Assembly (NCBI RefSeq): GCF_900176305.1
Contig: NZ_FWXH01000012.1
Location: 28,049 to 92,048, forward strand
Origin: Clostridium acidisoli DSM 12555
GTDB taxonomy: Bacteria > Bacillota > Clostridia > Clostridiales > Clostridiaceae
Direction: 5' to 3'
DNA length: 64,000 nucleotides
How positions within the stretch are numbered: the first letter of the stretch is position 1; each line of letters starts with the position of its first letter. Below, one piece after another: positions 18,887 to 27,763 of the stretch. The notes under the pieces are model-generated. The model made no database searches and was not told the origin of the DNA. It saw only the letters and a list, made by a program, of their open reading frames with translations. The position numbers and the translations under genes are program-made.

Positions 18887-19086
18887 TAATAAGCCGCCTT
18901 TCTTTTACTCTAGTTTAATATATAGTATATATTTTATATTAAAGTTAAGAATATTAAAAGTTTGTGAAACGATTACACTAAAATTTTATATAAATTCTTA
19001 ATATTTTAATAGTCAGAATTGACATAAAATAGACCAAATACCATAAAATCCTATTATATAACAAGGAAATACTATTATATAATACG
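18887..19086. other. AT-rich intergenic region
   Basis: Apart from the dUTPase promoter/leader side and the terminator beginning at 19087, this stretch shows only AT-rich sequence with a short repeated CTATTATATAA word (about 19051 and 19073). No gene or known RNA was recognised. Confidence 0.4.
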
Positions 19087-19134
19087 AAAAAGGAAGTTAA
19101 TGGGAAACGCATACAAACCATTAACTTCCTTTTT
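19087..19134 (-). terminator. Terminator of the ilvE-larA-like transcript
   Basis: A 17-bp perfect stem, 19087-19103 with 19118-19134, flanked by A/T runs so that either strand would end in a U tract. It lies about 30 bases after the LarA-like stop on the minus strand. Confidence 0.9.
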
Positions 19135-19166
19135 GTGTAAATCAAGTTAAATAAATTTTATCAATG

Positions 19167-20462
19167 TTAAATATTATCTATAATAGGTAAAGTGTTAGCA
19201 GATTGAGGCATTAAGATTGTTTTTAAGTTTTTGCCTTTTTTTGCATAAGTCAAATTAAGGGCTTCTTCTAAAGTTTTAACAACCTTAATATTTGCTTTTG
19301 CCACTAAAGCTTGATCTAAATCAGACACCATTATAAAATCATATTTTTCACCACATTCGCAAAAGTAATAACCAACAAATTTTGAAATACTATAGTCTTC
19401 TCTGAGAGCTTTTTCTCTATCTAAAAGCGAGTCATAATTTAAAACTATATCTTGAAGACCCTTATCTTCACCAAGTCCCTCGCTACACTCTGCAATGAAG
19501 ATTAATGTGGCATTTTCATTGGCTGCTTCTCTCATGTTTATCACAGACTTTATTGACTGATATAAATTAATGTCTTTTGGGTATCCACCAGCAGAGCCTA
19601 TTATTAAATCAGCTTTTTTACTAATAGAAACTCCATCTATTCTACTAACAAGATCTCTTCCAGCTTTGTGTGCTTTAATATAGTCCCCAGCTACTGCACC
19701 AGCAAGAGTACCATCTGGTTTCATGACAACATTAAACATGAAAGATGGTTTTACTAAAGCAGCAGCTTCCATCATATCGTTATGAATAGGATTATCAACA
19801 ATGCTACCAGATCTAACTAATGGATTTGACCCGCTACCAAGTCCGTTAGACAAAGATAGGTGATGATTAGCCATAATTGTTTCGTAACTTGAAATTCCTG
19901 GTAAAATAGATTTTTTTCCACCTGAGAAACCAACTAGAAAGTGATATATAATTGCACCTGTAATAACAATATGGTCACTGTCCATAGCAATCTTATTTAT
20001 CCACACAGGTGTTTTATAACTTGTTTCGCCTAAGTAAACTAAGTTGTTTTTATCATGACAATCATGATCAATAACTTTAAAGCGTTTATATAAATCAGAA
20101 CCTAGAAGCATTTCATGTTCCTCTGGAGTTTGTTCTCTATGAGTTCCAAGGGCGGAAAGAAAAGTTATGTTTTCATCTTTTATACCGCCACGATTTAATT
20201 CTTCAACAATCTTGGGCAAGAATTTATGAGGTCTTTGCCAAGCTCTAGTAGCATCTGAAATTACTATACAAATTGTGTCTGTTGGGTTTACAATGTCTTT
20301 TAATCTAGGACTACCTGTTGGATTATAAAGTGCATCTGTAATGATTTCATCTTCTGTTTTACCAGGCTCAAACGGATTGCTTCTTATTACATCAAGTAAG
20401 TTTTCTTCATCAACGGAAACCTCAAAACTAGAGTTTCCAAATTTAAATTTTTCTTTTCTCAT
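19167..20462 (-). CDS. LarA-family nickel-pincer 2-hydroxyacid racemase
   Basis: This 431-residue LarA homologue would interconvert D/L 2-hydroxyacids using the nickel-pincer nucleotide cofactor. Counted from the chosen start, the residues known from lactate racemase fall at their usual numbers: His108 (LGTHREQ), His174 (IIYHF), Lys184 (GGKKS, the cofactor-bound Lys) and His200. This supports ATG 20462 over the TTG five codons upstream. It lies 33 bases after ilvE under the same T-box leader and not in a lar operon; no larB, larC or larE is in the window. The true substrate may be a branched-chain 2-hydroxyacid rather than lactate, which is inference. Confidence 0.88.
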   Translation of the reverse strand: MRKEKFKFGNSSFEVSVDEENLLDVIRSNPFEPGKTEDEIITDALYNPTGSPRLKDIVNPTDTICIVISDATRAWQRPHKFLPKIVEELNRGGIKDENITFLSALGTHREQTPEEHEMLLGSDLYKRFKVIDHDCHDKNNLVYLGETSYKTPVWINKIAMDSDHIVITGAIIYHFLVGFSGGKKSILPGISSYETIMANHHLSLSNGLGSGSNPLVRSGSIVDNPIHNDMMEAAALVKPSFMFNVVMKPDGTLAGAVAGDYIKAHKAGRDLVSRIDGVSISKKADLIIGSAGGYPKDINLYQSIKSVINMREAANENATLIFIAECSEGLGEDKGLQDIVLNYDSLLDREKALREDYSISKFVGYYFCECGEKYDFIMVSDLDQALVAKANIKVVKTLEEALNLTYAKKGKNLKTILMPQSANTLPIIDNI

Positions 20463-20495
20463 TTGTATAACCCCCAAATAGTAGTATTATAGATC

Positions 20496-21410
20496 CTAAT
20501 ATACAGGTCTACAATAATCAGCATATTTAGGATTTTTACCTGTAGTAATATCAAAGAATAAATCTTTAATTTTGTTAGAAACTTCGCCAGCTTTTCCATC
20601 TCCAATTACTCTGTCATCTACTGAAATTACAGGCGTAACTTCCATAGCTGTTCCGCTGAAGAAAACTTCGTCAGAAGCATATAATTCATTTCTTGATATA
20701 CTTCTTTCAACTACGGTTAAACCTAATTCTTTTTCAGCAAGTTCCATAACAGTTTCTCTAGTAATTCCCTCAAGTATGTTATCACTAGGTGGAGGTGTTA
20801 TTAACTTTCCTTTTTTGAAGATGAATAGATTTTCTCCAGGACCTTCACAAATATGGCCATTATTAGTTAAGAATATAGCTTCATCATAACCTTTGCTCTT
20901 TACTTCAAGAGAAGCAAGTGCTGAATTAAGATATGCTGCAGTTGCTTTAGTTCTAGGAGGAAGCATATTATCTTCAAGTCTTTGCCAAGAAGTTACAGCA
21001 ACGCTAAGTTCGGTTTTTCCTGTGTAACTTCCTAATGGCTGAGTATAAATTACTAGTCTATTGTCATCATCAAGTAAAGTAGGTCCAATACCTTCTCCGC
21101 CTTTGTAAGCTACAGGTCTAATGTAAGTGGTTGTCTTACAATTATTTTTCTTTAAAAGTTCCAAGGTAAGTGAAGAAAGTTCTTCAACTGTGTAAGGTAT
21201 ATTTATATTAAGAGCCTTACAAGATTGTAAAAGTCTTTTGTAATGATCATCTATTCTAAAAGCATAAAGTTGATCTTCCCTTTCGCTATAATAAGCTCTA
21301 ATGCCCTCAAAGCAACCTAGACCATAATTAAAAACTTTACTTCTAATGCTTATGCTAACCTCACTTTCTGGAACGATTTTGCCATTGTAAATTACGTAAG
21401 AATTGTTCAT
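20496..21410 (-). CDS. ilvE: Branched-chain amino acid aminotransferase
   Basis: This 304-residue class IV PLP aminotransferase exchanges amino groups between Leu, Ile or Val and their keto acids. The Schiff-base Lys is K155 in PPRTKATAAYLNS. Other class IV blocks are VFNYGLGCFEGIRAY, ICEGPGENLFIF and EVFFSGTAMEVTPV, the last typical of IlvE rather than D-amino acid or ADC lyase members. It has GGGGG ahead of ATG 21410. It is the first gene of a two-gene unit controlled by a T-box leader. Confidence 0.95.
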   Translation of the reverse strand: MNNSYVIYNGKIVPESEVSISIRSKVFNYGLGCFEGIRAYYSEREDQLYAFRIDDHYKRLLQSCKALNINIPYTVEELSSLTLELLKKNNCKTTTYIRPVAYKGGEGIGPTLLDDDNRLVIYTQPLGSYTGKTELSVAVTSWQRLEDNMLPPRTKATAAYLNSALASLEVKSKGYDEAIFLTNNGHICEGPGENLFIFKKGKLITPPPSDNILEGITRETVMELAEKELGLTVVERSISRNELYASDEVFFSGTAMEVTPVISVDDRVIGDGKAGEVSNKIKDLFFDITTGKNPKYADYCRPVY

Positions 21411-21457
21411 TTTAAAAAGCCCCCTTGTAAAATAAATATTATAAAAATAAATTTTTA

Positions 21458-21695
21458 TAAAAAAATAACAGACTAATCCCCTAGCTTGGGGCGAAGTCTG
21501 TTCGCGGTACCACCCAAAAATATGTACTCATGAATTTAACGGCTTTCCGGCTCAGCTTACTAAAATTCAGCCTGCAACTCCAGGGTGATCTTCAGTAGTT
21601 CGCATCTGTAAGCTTTCAGCAAATACTTACTCTCTTTAAGAATTAGGAACTACTTACTTTTCCCTTTCATAGTTTTTATAAAAATCTAACTTTAT
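21458..21695 (-). promoter_or_regulatory. T-box leader (tRNA-sensing), probably isoleucine
   Basis: Read on the minus strand, the leader contains AGAGAG (the stem I K-turn region). It then has a stem closed by AGTAGTTC/GAACTACT, then GAAG-AUC-ACCCTGG, where AUC (21589-21587) is the likely specifier. The diagnostic T-box GGGTGGTACCGCG (21515-21503) follows. It ends in a terminator hairpin (21502-21467, AACAGACT/AGTCTGTT plus CCCC/GGGG) and a U run. Uncharged tRNA would stabilise the antiterminator and turn on ilvE and the LarA-like gene. The T-box identity is firm; AUC (Ile) as specifier is my reading of the usual position and fits ilvE. Confidence 0.93.
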
Positions 21696-21700
21696 GCATT

Positions 21701-21729
21701 AATATACTATTCATAAAAACATATGTCAA
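21701..21729 (-). promoter_or_regulatory. Promoter of the T-box-ilvE transcript
   Basis: On the minus strand, TTGACA (21729-21724) and TATATT (21706-21701) have a 17-base spacer, placing the RNA start near 21695. The -35 lies just after the end of the neighbouring 2H phosphoesterase gene. Confidence 0.75.
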
Positions 21730-21747
21730 TATGTAGAATAAAAGAAG

Positions 21748-22296
21748 TCAGTATTCTTTTAACACATAACTTTTCACAGTCATTGTCTTTTTGTTATTAA
21801 TTGGTTTCCAAAGTTCAATTCTATCAATTTTTGCCATCCTTTGAGGATCAAGTTGTTTTGTATTTTCACAGGCAATCTTATATTCCTCTGAAGACCATTT
21901 CCTAGTTGCATAGTTTGTATTTGCTAGAGAAACGTGTAAATCCCAATTATCTATATTTTGTCTAACATTAAAGTTCGTTAATTTAAGTTTGTCATTTATG
22001 TTCCTCGCAATTCTCATTATGTAACCCTTGTGTTCTACTTTTAGATTTACAGATTTAAATGGAGGTTCAAAACATATAACACCATTTAATTCTACCTTGA
22101 ATTTCTTGTAAGGTTTAATAAAGTTAGTCACAATTTTATCTAATTCATCTAAATCAGGGTCATCAATAACTTCAAGTGTTATATGTAAAACTGGTAATTT
22201 TCTGTATAATTTATATTTTCTACAAATTGATTTTTGTATGTTTTCTACAAATGAATAGGAATCTTTATCAAATAGTGCAACTAAATAATATTTCAT
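21748..22296 (-). CDS. 2H phosphoesterase superfamily protein (2'-5' RNA ligase-like)
   Basis: This 182-residue protein has the two H-x-T/S motifs that define the 2H phosphoesterase fold, LHITLEV near residue 37 and LHVSLAN near 121. Members open or form 2',5' or 2',3'-cyclic phosphodiester bonds in RNA or nucleotides (LigT, ThpR, YjcG). Overall similarity to ThpR is loose, so the substrate is unknown. GGGGGA precedes ATG 22296. It is monocistronic; the T-box promoter begins right after its stop codon. Confidence 0.8.
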   Translation of the reverse strand: MKYYLVALFDKDSYSFVENIQKSICRKYKLYRKLPVLHITLEVIDDPDLDELDKIVTNFIKPYKKFKVELNGVICFEPPFKSVNLKVEHKGYIMRIARNINDKLKLTNFNVRQNIDNWDLHVSLANTNYATRKWSSEEYKIACENTKQLDPQRMAKIDRIELWKPINNKKTMTVKSYVLKEY

Positions 22297-22591
22297 TATA
22301 ATCCCCCACGCTAATATATTGATAAACTAATTATAACACATAAACAGATTTATTATACAAATAAATTTGGATAATATGTTATGATATACCTTAGAATATA
22401 GCAAGTTTAGGAAGATAAATATGAGCACTTTTAGGGGGATAATAAAAATTCCTGTAAAGGGGCATAAAATAGCCTTTATATTTGAAATTTAATTTTAAAA
22501 AAACTATAATTATGCTATAATATAAATCGTGGCTATTTAAAATGAAATTATGTGAAATTTATATATAAATATAGTGAGGATGGATAAGGGA
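22297..22591 (+). promoter_or_regulatory. murA upstream region with an extended -10 promoter
   Basis: This gap of nearly 300 bases holds an extended -10 element, TGC-TATAAT (22513-22521), without a good -35. It also has AAAGG/CCTTT arms around 22456-22480 that could form a weak hairpin. No gene or known leader RNA was recognised. Confidence 0.45.
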
Positions 22592-23848
22592 ATGGACAAG
22601 TTAATTATAAATGGTGGTAAAGAGCTTTTTGGAAGCGTTGACATAGGTGGAGCAAAGAATGCAGCTGTAGCAATTTTACCTGCTGCTATTATGGCCAGTG
22701 AAAATGTATGTGTGATTGATAATATACCTGAGATAGAAGATATTCAATGCGAAGAAAGAATTATGGAAAGCCTCGGCTGTAAAATTACTAGAGTCAAGGA
22801 TTCTGTAACTATTGATAGTACTACACTAGTTAACTTAAATGCCAATACTGAAGACGTTAGAAATATGAGAGCCTCCTACTATTTAATCGGTGCTTTACTA
22901 GGCCGATTTAAAAAAGCAAGGGTAGATTTACCTGGTGGTTGTCCTATTGGAGTTAGACCTATTGATCAACATATTAAAGGCTTTGAAGCTTTAGGAGCCA
23001 ATGTAAAAATAGAACATGGAACTGTTATAGTAGAGACGGATAGACTTATCGGAACCAATATATATTTTGATGTTGTTAGTGTTGGAGCAACAATAAATGT
23101 TATGCTTGCAGCAACTTTAGCAGAGGGAACAACTGTACTTGAAAATGCGGCAAAGGAACCTCATGTAGTTGATGTTGCCAATTTTTTAAATACAATGGGA
23201 GCAAATATAAAAGGTGCCGGAACAGATGTTATAAGAATAACAGGAGTTGAAAAACTTACTGGATGTAATTATAGTGTAATTCCAGACCAAATAGAAGCTG
23301 GTACATATATGATAGCAGCAGCAGCCTGTGGCGGATGTGTAACTGTAAACAATGTAATACCGAAGCATTTGGAATCAATATCTGCAAAGTTAGTGGAAAT
23401 GGGAGCAGAGGTAATAGAACAAGATGATTCTGTAACCGTAAAATCCAATAAAACCGTAAAGGGTGTAAATATAAAAACTCTCCCATACCCAGGGTTTCCA
23501 ACGGATGTTCAGCAGCCAATGAGTACTATACTCTGTACTGCTAAGGGCAGAAGTATAATTAATGAAAGCATATGGGAAAGTAGATTTAAACACATAGACG
23601 AATTAAAGAAAATGGGTGCATGTGTTAAGGTTGAAGGAAGAGTTGCTATAATTGATGGAGTTTCCAAACTAACAGGAGCTATAGTGAAAGCTACTGATCT
23701 AAGAGCAGGTGCGGCTATGGTTATTGCAGGACTTATTGCAGAAGGTACAACGGAGGTAACTTCTATTGAACATATAGATAGAGGATATCCACACATAGAA
23801 AACAAATTCAAGGCTCTTGGAGCAGATATAAGAAGAGAGTCTATGTAA
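22592..23848 (+). CDS. murA: UDP-N-acetylglucosamine 1-carboxyvinyltransferase
   Basis: This 418-residue enzyme transfers enolpyruvate from PEP to UDP-GlcNAc, the first committed step of peptidoglycan synthesis, in the cytoplasm. The catalytic Cys117 lies in [10 protein letters not shown] and the substrate Lys22 in GGAKNAA; both fall at the expected numbers only if translation starts at ATG 22592. The frame itself opens at GTG 22574 with another ATG at 22580. The Cys form means the fosfomycin target residue is intact. It is followed by walJ with a 30-base gap, so the two are probably co-transcribed. Confidence 0.96.
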   Translation: MDKLIINGGKELFGSVDIGGAKNAAVAILPAAIMASENVCVIDNIPEIEDIQCEERIMESLGCKITRVKDSVTIDSTTLVNLNANTEDVRNMRASYYLIGALLGRFKKARVDLPGGCPIGVRPIDQHIKGFEALGANVKIEHGTVIVETDRLIGTNIYFDVVSVGATINVMLAATLAEGTTVLENAAKEPHVVDVANFLNTMGANIKGAGTDVIRITGVEKLTGCNYSVIPDQIEAGTYMIAAAACGGCVTVNNVIPKHLESISAKLVEMGAEVIEQDDSVTVKSNKTVKGVNIKTLPYPGFPTDVQQPMSTILCTAKGRSIINESIWESRFKHIDELKKMGACVKVEGRVAIIDGVSKLTGAIVKATDLRAGAAMVIAGLIAEGTTEVTSIEHIDRGYPHIENKFKALGADIRRESM

Positions 23849-23878
23849 GGGTAAGATAGAAGTTTAGAGGAGAAAAAC

Positions 23879-24664
23879 ATGAGATTTTGTTCACTTTATA
23901 GTGGAAGCAGTGGTAATAGTATATTTGTAGCCTCAGAAAATTCAAGAGTGCTTATAGATGCAGGTCTTCCAGGGAAACATATAGAAAAGGCTTTATCAGA
24001 TATAGGTGAAAATCCAAATGATATAGATGGAATATTTGTTACCCATGAGCATATAGACCATATAAAAGGCGTTGGAGTTCTATCAAGGAAATACGACATA
24101 CCTATATATGCCAATGATTTAACTTGGAATAGTATGATGACGAATATAGGAAAAATAAAAGAGCATAATATTAAGGTTATTGATGAAAAAGCTGTAAACA
24201 TAAAGGATCTTGATGTAGTAGGATATAGAATACCACATGATGCAGTTATGCCTTCAGGTTATTCTATAATGTGTAAAAATAAGAAGGTTTGTGTTGCAAC
24301 AGATCTTGGATATTTTTCAGAAGAAGTTAAGCAGGAATTGAAGGATGCAGATGTAATACTTCTAGAAAGTAATCATGATGTAGAAATGTTGAAATTTGGA
24401 CCTTATCCATATAGCTTAAAGAGAAGAATACTTAGTAATGTAGGACATTTATCTAATGAAGATTGTGGTAAAGCAATTGTAGATATAATGGGTAATAAAA
24501 AAAAGACGATTGCATTAGGACATCTAAGTAAAACAAATAATTATCCGGAATTAGCCTTTAAGACAGTAGTTAACGTATTAAATTCCAATGGAATAAATAT
24601 AGAAAAAGATATAGTAGTTACTATGGCGAAGAGAGATATGCCAAGTGTTTATCTTGATTTTTAG
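23879..24664 (+). CDS. walJ: MBL-fold metallohydrolase WalJ/YycJ
   Basis: This 261-residue metallo-beta-lactamase-fold protein opens with the WalJ signature MRFCSLYSGSSGNS. The metal motif THEHIDHIKG lies near residue 57, ATDLGYF carries the bridging Asp, and LGHLSKTNN follows. In Bacillus the gene lies in the walRK operon and the protein is a double-strand 5'-3' exonuclease-like factor; here walRK is absent and it follows murA instead. AGAGGAG precedes ATG 23879. Confidence 0.9.
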   Translation: MRFCSLYSGSSGNSIFVASENSRVLIDAGLPGKHIEKALSDIGENPNDIDGIFVTHEHIDHIKGVGVLSRKYDIPIYANDLTWNSMMTNIGKIKEHNIKVIDEKAVNIKDLDVVGYRIPHDAVMPSGYSIMCKNKKVCVATDLGYFSEEVKQELKDADVILLESNHDVEMLKFGPYPYSLKRRILSNVGHLSNEDCGKAIVDIMGNKKKTIALGHLSKTNNYPELAFKTVVNVLNSNGINIEKDIVVTMAKRDMPSVYLDF

Positions 24665-24688
24665 CCTTCTTACAAGGGGAGTAAGCTT

Positions 24689-25255
24689 ATGAAAAAAACT
24701 ATGGTTTCTGGTGCTATTATTTTACTAATATGTTGTAGTGGTTTGTTAAGTGCATGCAAAAGTAGCAATTTAAGCAGTTCAAATTCTGATCAGCAAGTTG
24801 AAAATGTAAAATTGTACAAAGAAAAAGGGCAGGCAATTGATTTAAATTTGTATTTTGATAATTCACAAGATGAAAAAAATGTGAAGATTGGTGAAGAGGA
24901 CAGACTAATACAAAAGCAAGAGCTTATAGGAGAATTAATTGTTAATGAGTTAATTAAGGGACCTTCGCTTCAAAGTGGATATAAACCAATTTTACCTAAA
25001 AACACAAAATTACTTAGCTTTTCCATTAACAATGGAATTGCATATGTAAATTTAAGTAGCGATGCAGAAGTTACTATGACACCGGTAAAGGAACAAGCAA
25101 CATTAGAAAGTATTTCAAGTTCTCTAACTCAACTGTCTTCAATAAAAAAAGTCAAAATTCAAATTGAAAACAAGGATATCGAAACATTAGGTGGAAATTA
25201 TGATGTATCGCAGCCTTTTGGTAAAAACGATATACTTCAAAAAATAAAAAAATAA
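24689..25255 (+). CDS. GerMN-domain lipoprotein (GerM-like)
   Basis: This 188-residue lipoprotein has a signal sequence with lipobox GLLSACKSS. One GerMN domain follows (LYKEKGQAIDLNLYFD, ELIVNELIKGP, LPKNTKLLSFSINNGIAYVNLS). GerM-type proteins act in spore formation and germination at the outer forespore membrane; full-length Bacillus GerM has two GerMN domains, this has one. It follows walJ by 24 bases and is likely in the same transcript. It is a useful sign that the host makes spores. Confidence 0.85.
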   Translation: MKKTMVSGAIILLICCSGLLSACKSSNLSSSNSDQQVENVKLYKEKGQAIDLNLYFDNSQDEKNVKIGEEDRLIQKQELIGELIVNELIKGPSLQSGYKPILPKNTKLLSFSINNGIAYVNLSSDAEVTMTPVKEQATLESISSSLTQLSSIKKVKIQIENKDIETLGGNYDVSQPFGKNDILQKIKK

Positions 25256-25283
25256 ATAACACAAGAATGAAGGAGAAATAAGT

Positions 25284-25784
25284 ATGGGCTTATATAAAGA
25301 ATGGACTGACATGGTGGTTGACTATGTGAAAACTAAAGGAGAAGCAGCTTTTTGGGAAGAATACGGAAGTATAGAAACTAGAATATATACAAAATTATTA
25401 GGAAATCACAAAAAAAATATAAAAGGTAAAGTTGAAGACTTAGCAGCAGAATATGAAACTTCAGTAATATTCTTTGTAGGATTCTTAGATGGTATAAATG
25501 AAAGTCTTATTGAATCAATGGATTTAGAAAAACTTACTAAAGATGATGAAATAGAACTTAAAGTTGACCTTGAAAAATTGTACTTTAATATGCTTGATGC
25601 AAAAGCTGATTATCTATATGAACTTCCACAATGGGAAGGTGTTTTCTCAAAGGAAAAAAGAAAAGAAATACATACAGAGTGGAAAAATTCAAAAACTGTA
25701 GTCAATAAAAGCAAAATAGGAAGAAATGATCCATGTCCTTGTGGAAGTGGTAAGAAATACAAACATTGTTGTGGAAAAAACTAA
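25284..25784 (+). CDS. SEC-C motif protein
   Basis: This 166-residue protein has a helical N-terminal domain and a C-terminal SEC-C zinc-binding motif, [18 protein letters not shown]. The motif (C-x-C-x8-C-C) is the one at the end of SecA and of many small chaperone-linked or uncharacterised proteins. The helical part was not recognised. GAAGGAG precedes ATG 25284. The SAM riboswitch begins about 30 bases after its stop. Confidence 0.85.
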   Translation: MGLYKEWTDMVVDYVKTKGEAAFWEEYGSIETRIYTKLLGNHKKNIKGKVEDLAAEYETSVIFFVGFLDGINESLIESMDLEKLTKDDEIELKVDLEKLYFNMLDAKADYLYELPQWEGVFSKEKRKEIHTEWKNSKTVVNKSKIGRNDPCPCGSGKKYKHCCGKN

Positions 25785-25814
25785 GTCTATTAAGTAAAGT
25801 GAAAATTTAATAAA

Positions 25815-25955
25815 GCCTTATCAAGAGAAACTGAGGGACTGGCCTAATGACGTTTCAGCAACCATACTTAAAAAGTGAAGGTGCTAATTCCAGCAGAACT
25901 GAGTTCTGGAAGATAGGGGGATTAAAAAAACCCCTATTTATTAGGAGTTTTTTTT
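25815..25955 (+). promoter_or_regulatory. SAM-I riboswitch (S-box) controlling metNI
   Basis: The S-box core is clear: CTTATCAAGAGA, GAGGGACTGGCC, CAGCAACC and AGGTGCTAATTCCAGCAG in the usual order. P1 forms between CCTTATC (25816-25822) and GATAGGG (25912-25918). Without SAM, ATAGGGGG (25913-25920) can pair with CCCCTAT (25931-25937) as antiterminator. With SAM bound, P1 holds the left arm and a terminator hairpin (25927-25951), followed by T residues, stops transcription before metN. It therefore reduces methionine uptake when SAM is plentiful. Confidence 0.97.
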
Positions 25956-25981
25956 ATTTTATAATAGGAGGCATTAGATAT

Positions 25982-27016
25982 ATGATAATATTAGAAAATA
26001 TTAATAAAACATACAAAACCAAGAAAACAACTGTGAATGCTCTGAAAAATGTAAACTTAAAGATTGAAAGTGGAGATATATTTGGAATAATTGGATATAG
26101 TGGTGCAGGTAAAAGTACACTAGTAAGATGTATAAATTTACTTGAAAAACCGGATACGGGTAAAGTAATAGTAAATGATGTGGACTTAAATACACTTTCC
26201 ACTAAGGATTTAAGGCATAGTAGAGAAAAGATAGGGATGATTTTTCAGCATTTTAATCTTATGAATAGTAGAAATGTGTTTAAAAATATTGAATATCCTT
26301 TAAGAGGTAAAGGACTATCCAAGGAAGAGATGAAAGAAAAGGTGTCTAAGCTCTTAAGGCTAGTTGGAATAGAGGATAAAGCATATGTGTATCCTTCACA
26401 ACTTAGTGGTGGACAAAAGCAGAGAGTTGGAATTGCAAGAGCTCTTGCAAATGATCCAGAAGTACTTCTTTGTGATGAAGCTACATCAGCATTGGACCCA
26501 CAAAATACACAATCAATATTAAAACTTTTAAAAACCATAAACAAAGAGCTAAATCTTACAATAGTAATAATAACTCATCAAATGGAAGTAATAAAAGATA
26601 TATGCAATAAAGTTGCTGTAATGGAAAATGGTGAGGTTGTGGAACAAGGAAGTGCTATAGATATATTCTCAAATCCAAAGGCTAACATAACAAAGGAATT
26701 TATATCTCATACAATGAATTTTGATAAAATATATGACGTATTGGATTCGAAGGAATTTACAAAGGGCGATAAGAATTCTGAACTTACTGTAAAAATATCT
26801 TATGTTGGAGAGAATACTGCAGAAGCTTTTATATCTAAAATATCAATTGAATATGGTGTACTTGCAAGCATTTTATTTGGAAATATTGAATTTATACAAG
26901 GAACTTCTTTTGGTAACTTGGTTGTAAAACTAAATGGAAGTAAGGAGAGTATAGATAAATCTATAGAATTTTTAAGAAGTAACAACATTACTGTGGAGGT
27001 GATTGCAAATGATTAG
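25982..27016 (+). CDS. metN: Methionine ABC transporter ATPase
   Basis: This 344-residue protein has the MetN layout. The ABC domain has Walker A GYSGAGKST, signature LSGGQKQRVGIARAL and Walker B VLLCDEATSALDP; a C-terminal ACT-like NIL domain (about 265-344) senses methionine. The S-box leader directly upstream confirms the methionine link. The open frame extends back through the riboswitch, but AGGAGG at 25966-25971 and the family N-terminus set ATG 25982. It overlaps metI by eight bases. Confidence 0.95.
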   Translation: MIILENINKTYKTKKTTVNALKNVNLKIESGDIFGIIGYSGAGKSTLVRCINLLEKPDTGKVIVNDVDLNTLSTKDLRHSREKIGMIFQHFNLMNSRNVFKNIEYPLRGKGLSKEEMKEKVSKLLRLVGIEDKAYVYPSQLSGGQKQRVGIARALANDPEVLLCDEATSALDPQNTQSILKLLKTINKELNLTIVIITHQMEVIKDICNKVAVMENGEVVEQGSAIDIFSNPKANITKEFISHTMNFDKIYDVLDSKEFTKGDKNSELTVKISYVGENTAEAFISKISIEYGVLASILFGNIEFIQGTSFGNLVVKLNGSKESIDKSIEFLRSNNITVEVIAND

Positions 27017-27689
27017 TTTTTTAAATCAATTAATGCCAAATGTTTTTCAATATTATAAAGAGCTAGGGCAAGCCTTAGTAGATACGCTTTATATGGTTTC
27101 AGTATCAGGGATTATTGGAGCAATTATTGGAATACCAGCAGGAGTAGCATTAGTTGTTACTAGAAAAGGAAACATCTTAGAAAATAAAATGGTTTATTCG
27201 ATACTAGGGACAGTGGTAAACATTTTAAGAGCTATACCATTTGTTATACTCTTAACTGCAATTACTCCGGTTACTAGATTTATAGTTGGTACAACTATTG
27301 GAACAATTGGAGCAATAGTACCACTTATATTTGCAGTAGCGCCTTTCATTGCTAGGCAAATTGAATCAACACTTTTAGAAGTAGACAGTGGAGTTATAGA
27401 AGCTGCAAAATCTATGGGATCTAGTCCAATGGAAATAATTTTTAGGGTTTTAATTTTAGAAGGCCTCCCAGGCGTAGTTTATGCACTTACAATTGCAATT
27501 ATTAATTTAATAAGTTATTCCGCAGTAGCAGGTACTGTTGGTGGTGGTGGACTTGGAGATTTTGCAATTCGTTACGGATATCAATACTTTAAAACAGATA
27601 TAATGGTAGTTACAATAATCATACTTCTTATAATTGTTAATATTGTTCAGTTTATAGGAGAATTCCTAATGAAGAAACTAAGTCACTAA
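27009..27689 (+). CDS. metI: Methionine ABC transporter permease
   Basis: This 226-residue permease has five transmembrane helices and an EAA loop, EAAKSMGSSPMEIIFRVLILEGLPG, the usual MetI pattern, and GGGGLGDFAIRYGYQ near the end. The start ATG 27009 lies inside the metN 3' end behind GTGGAGGTG, so translation is coupled. No metQ binding-protein gene follows; the next gene is an aminotransferase. The binding protein must be encoded elsewhere. Confidence 0.95.
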   Translation: MISFLNQLMPNVFQYYKELGQALVDTLYMVSVSGIIGAIIGIPAGVALVVTRKGNILENKMVYSILGTVVNILRAIPFVILLTAITPVTRFIVGTTIGTIGAIVPLIFAVAPFIARQIESTLLEVDSGVIEAAKSMGSSPMEIIFRVLILEGLPGVVYALTIAIINLISYSAVAGTVGGGGLGDFAIRYGYQYFKTDIMVVTIIILLIIVNIVQFIGEFLMKKLSH

Positions 27690-27763
27690 AAGCAGCTTAT
27701 ACGAACTTAATTATTTGTTTTTAAACAGAGGTATTAAAATATTTTAGAAGGGGAGTATTAATT

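Noticed and set aside
23186..23880. Several minus-strand frames inside murA
   Set aside because: They mirror the conserved murA coding sequence and have no domain signature or ribosome site.
25847..25981. N-terminal extension of metN
   Set aside because: It would run through the SAM riboswitch and its terminator; the real start is ATG 25982 behind AGGAGG.
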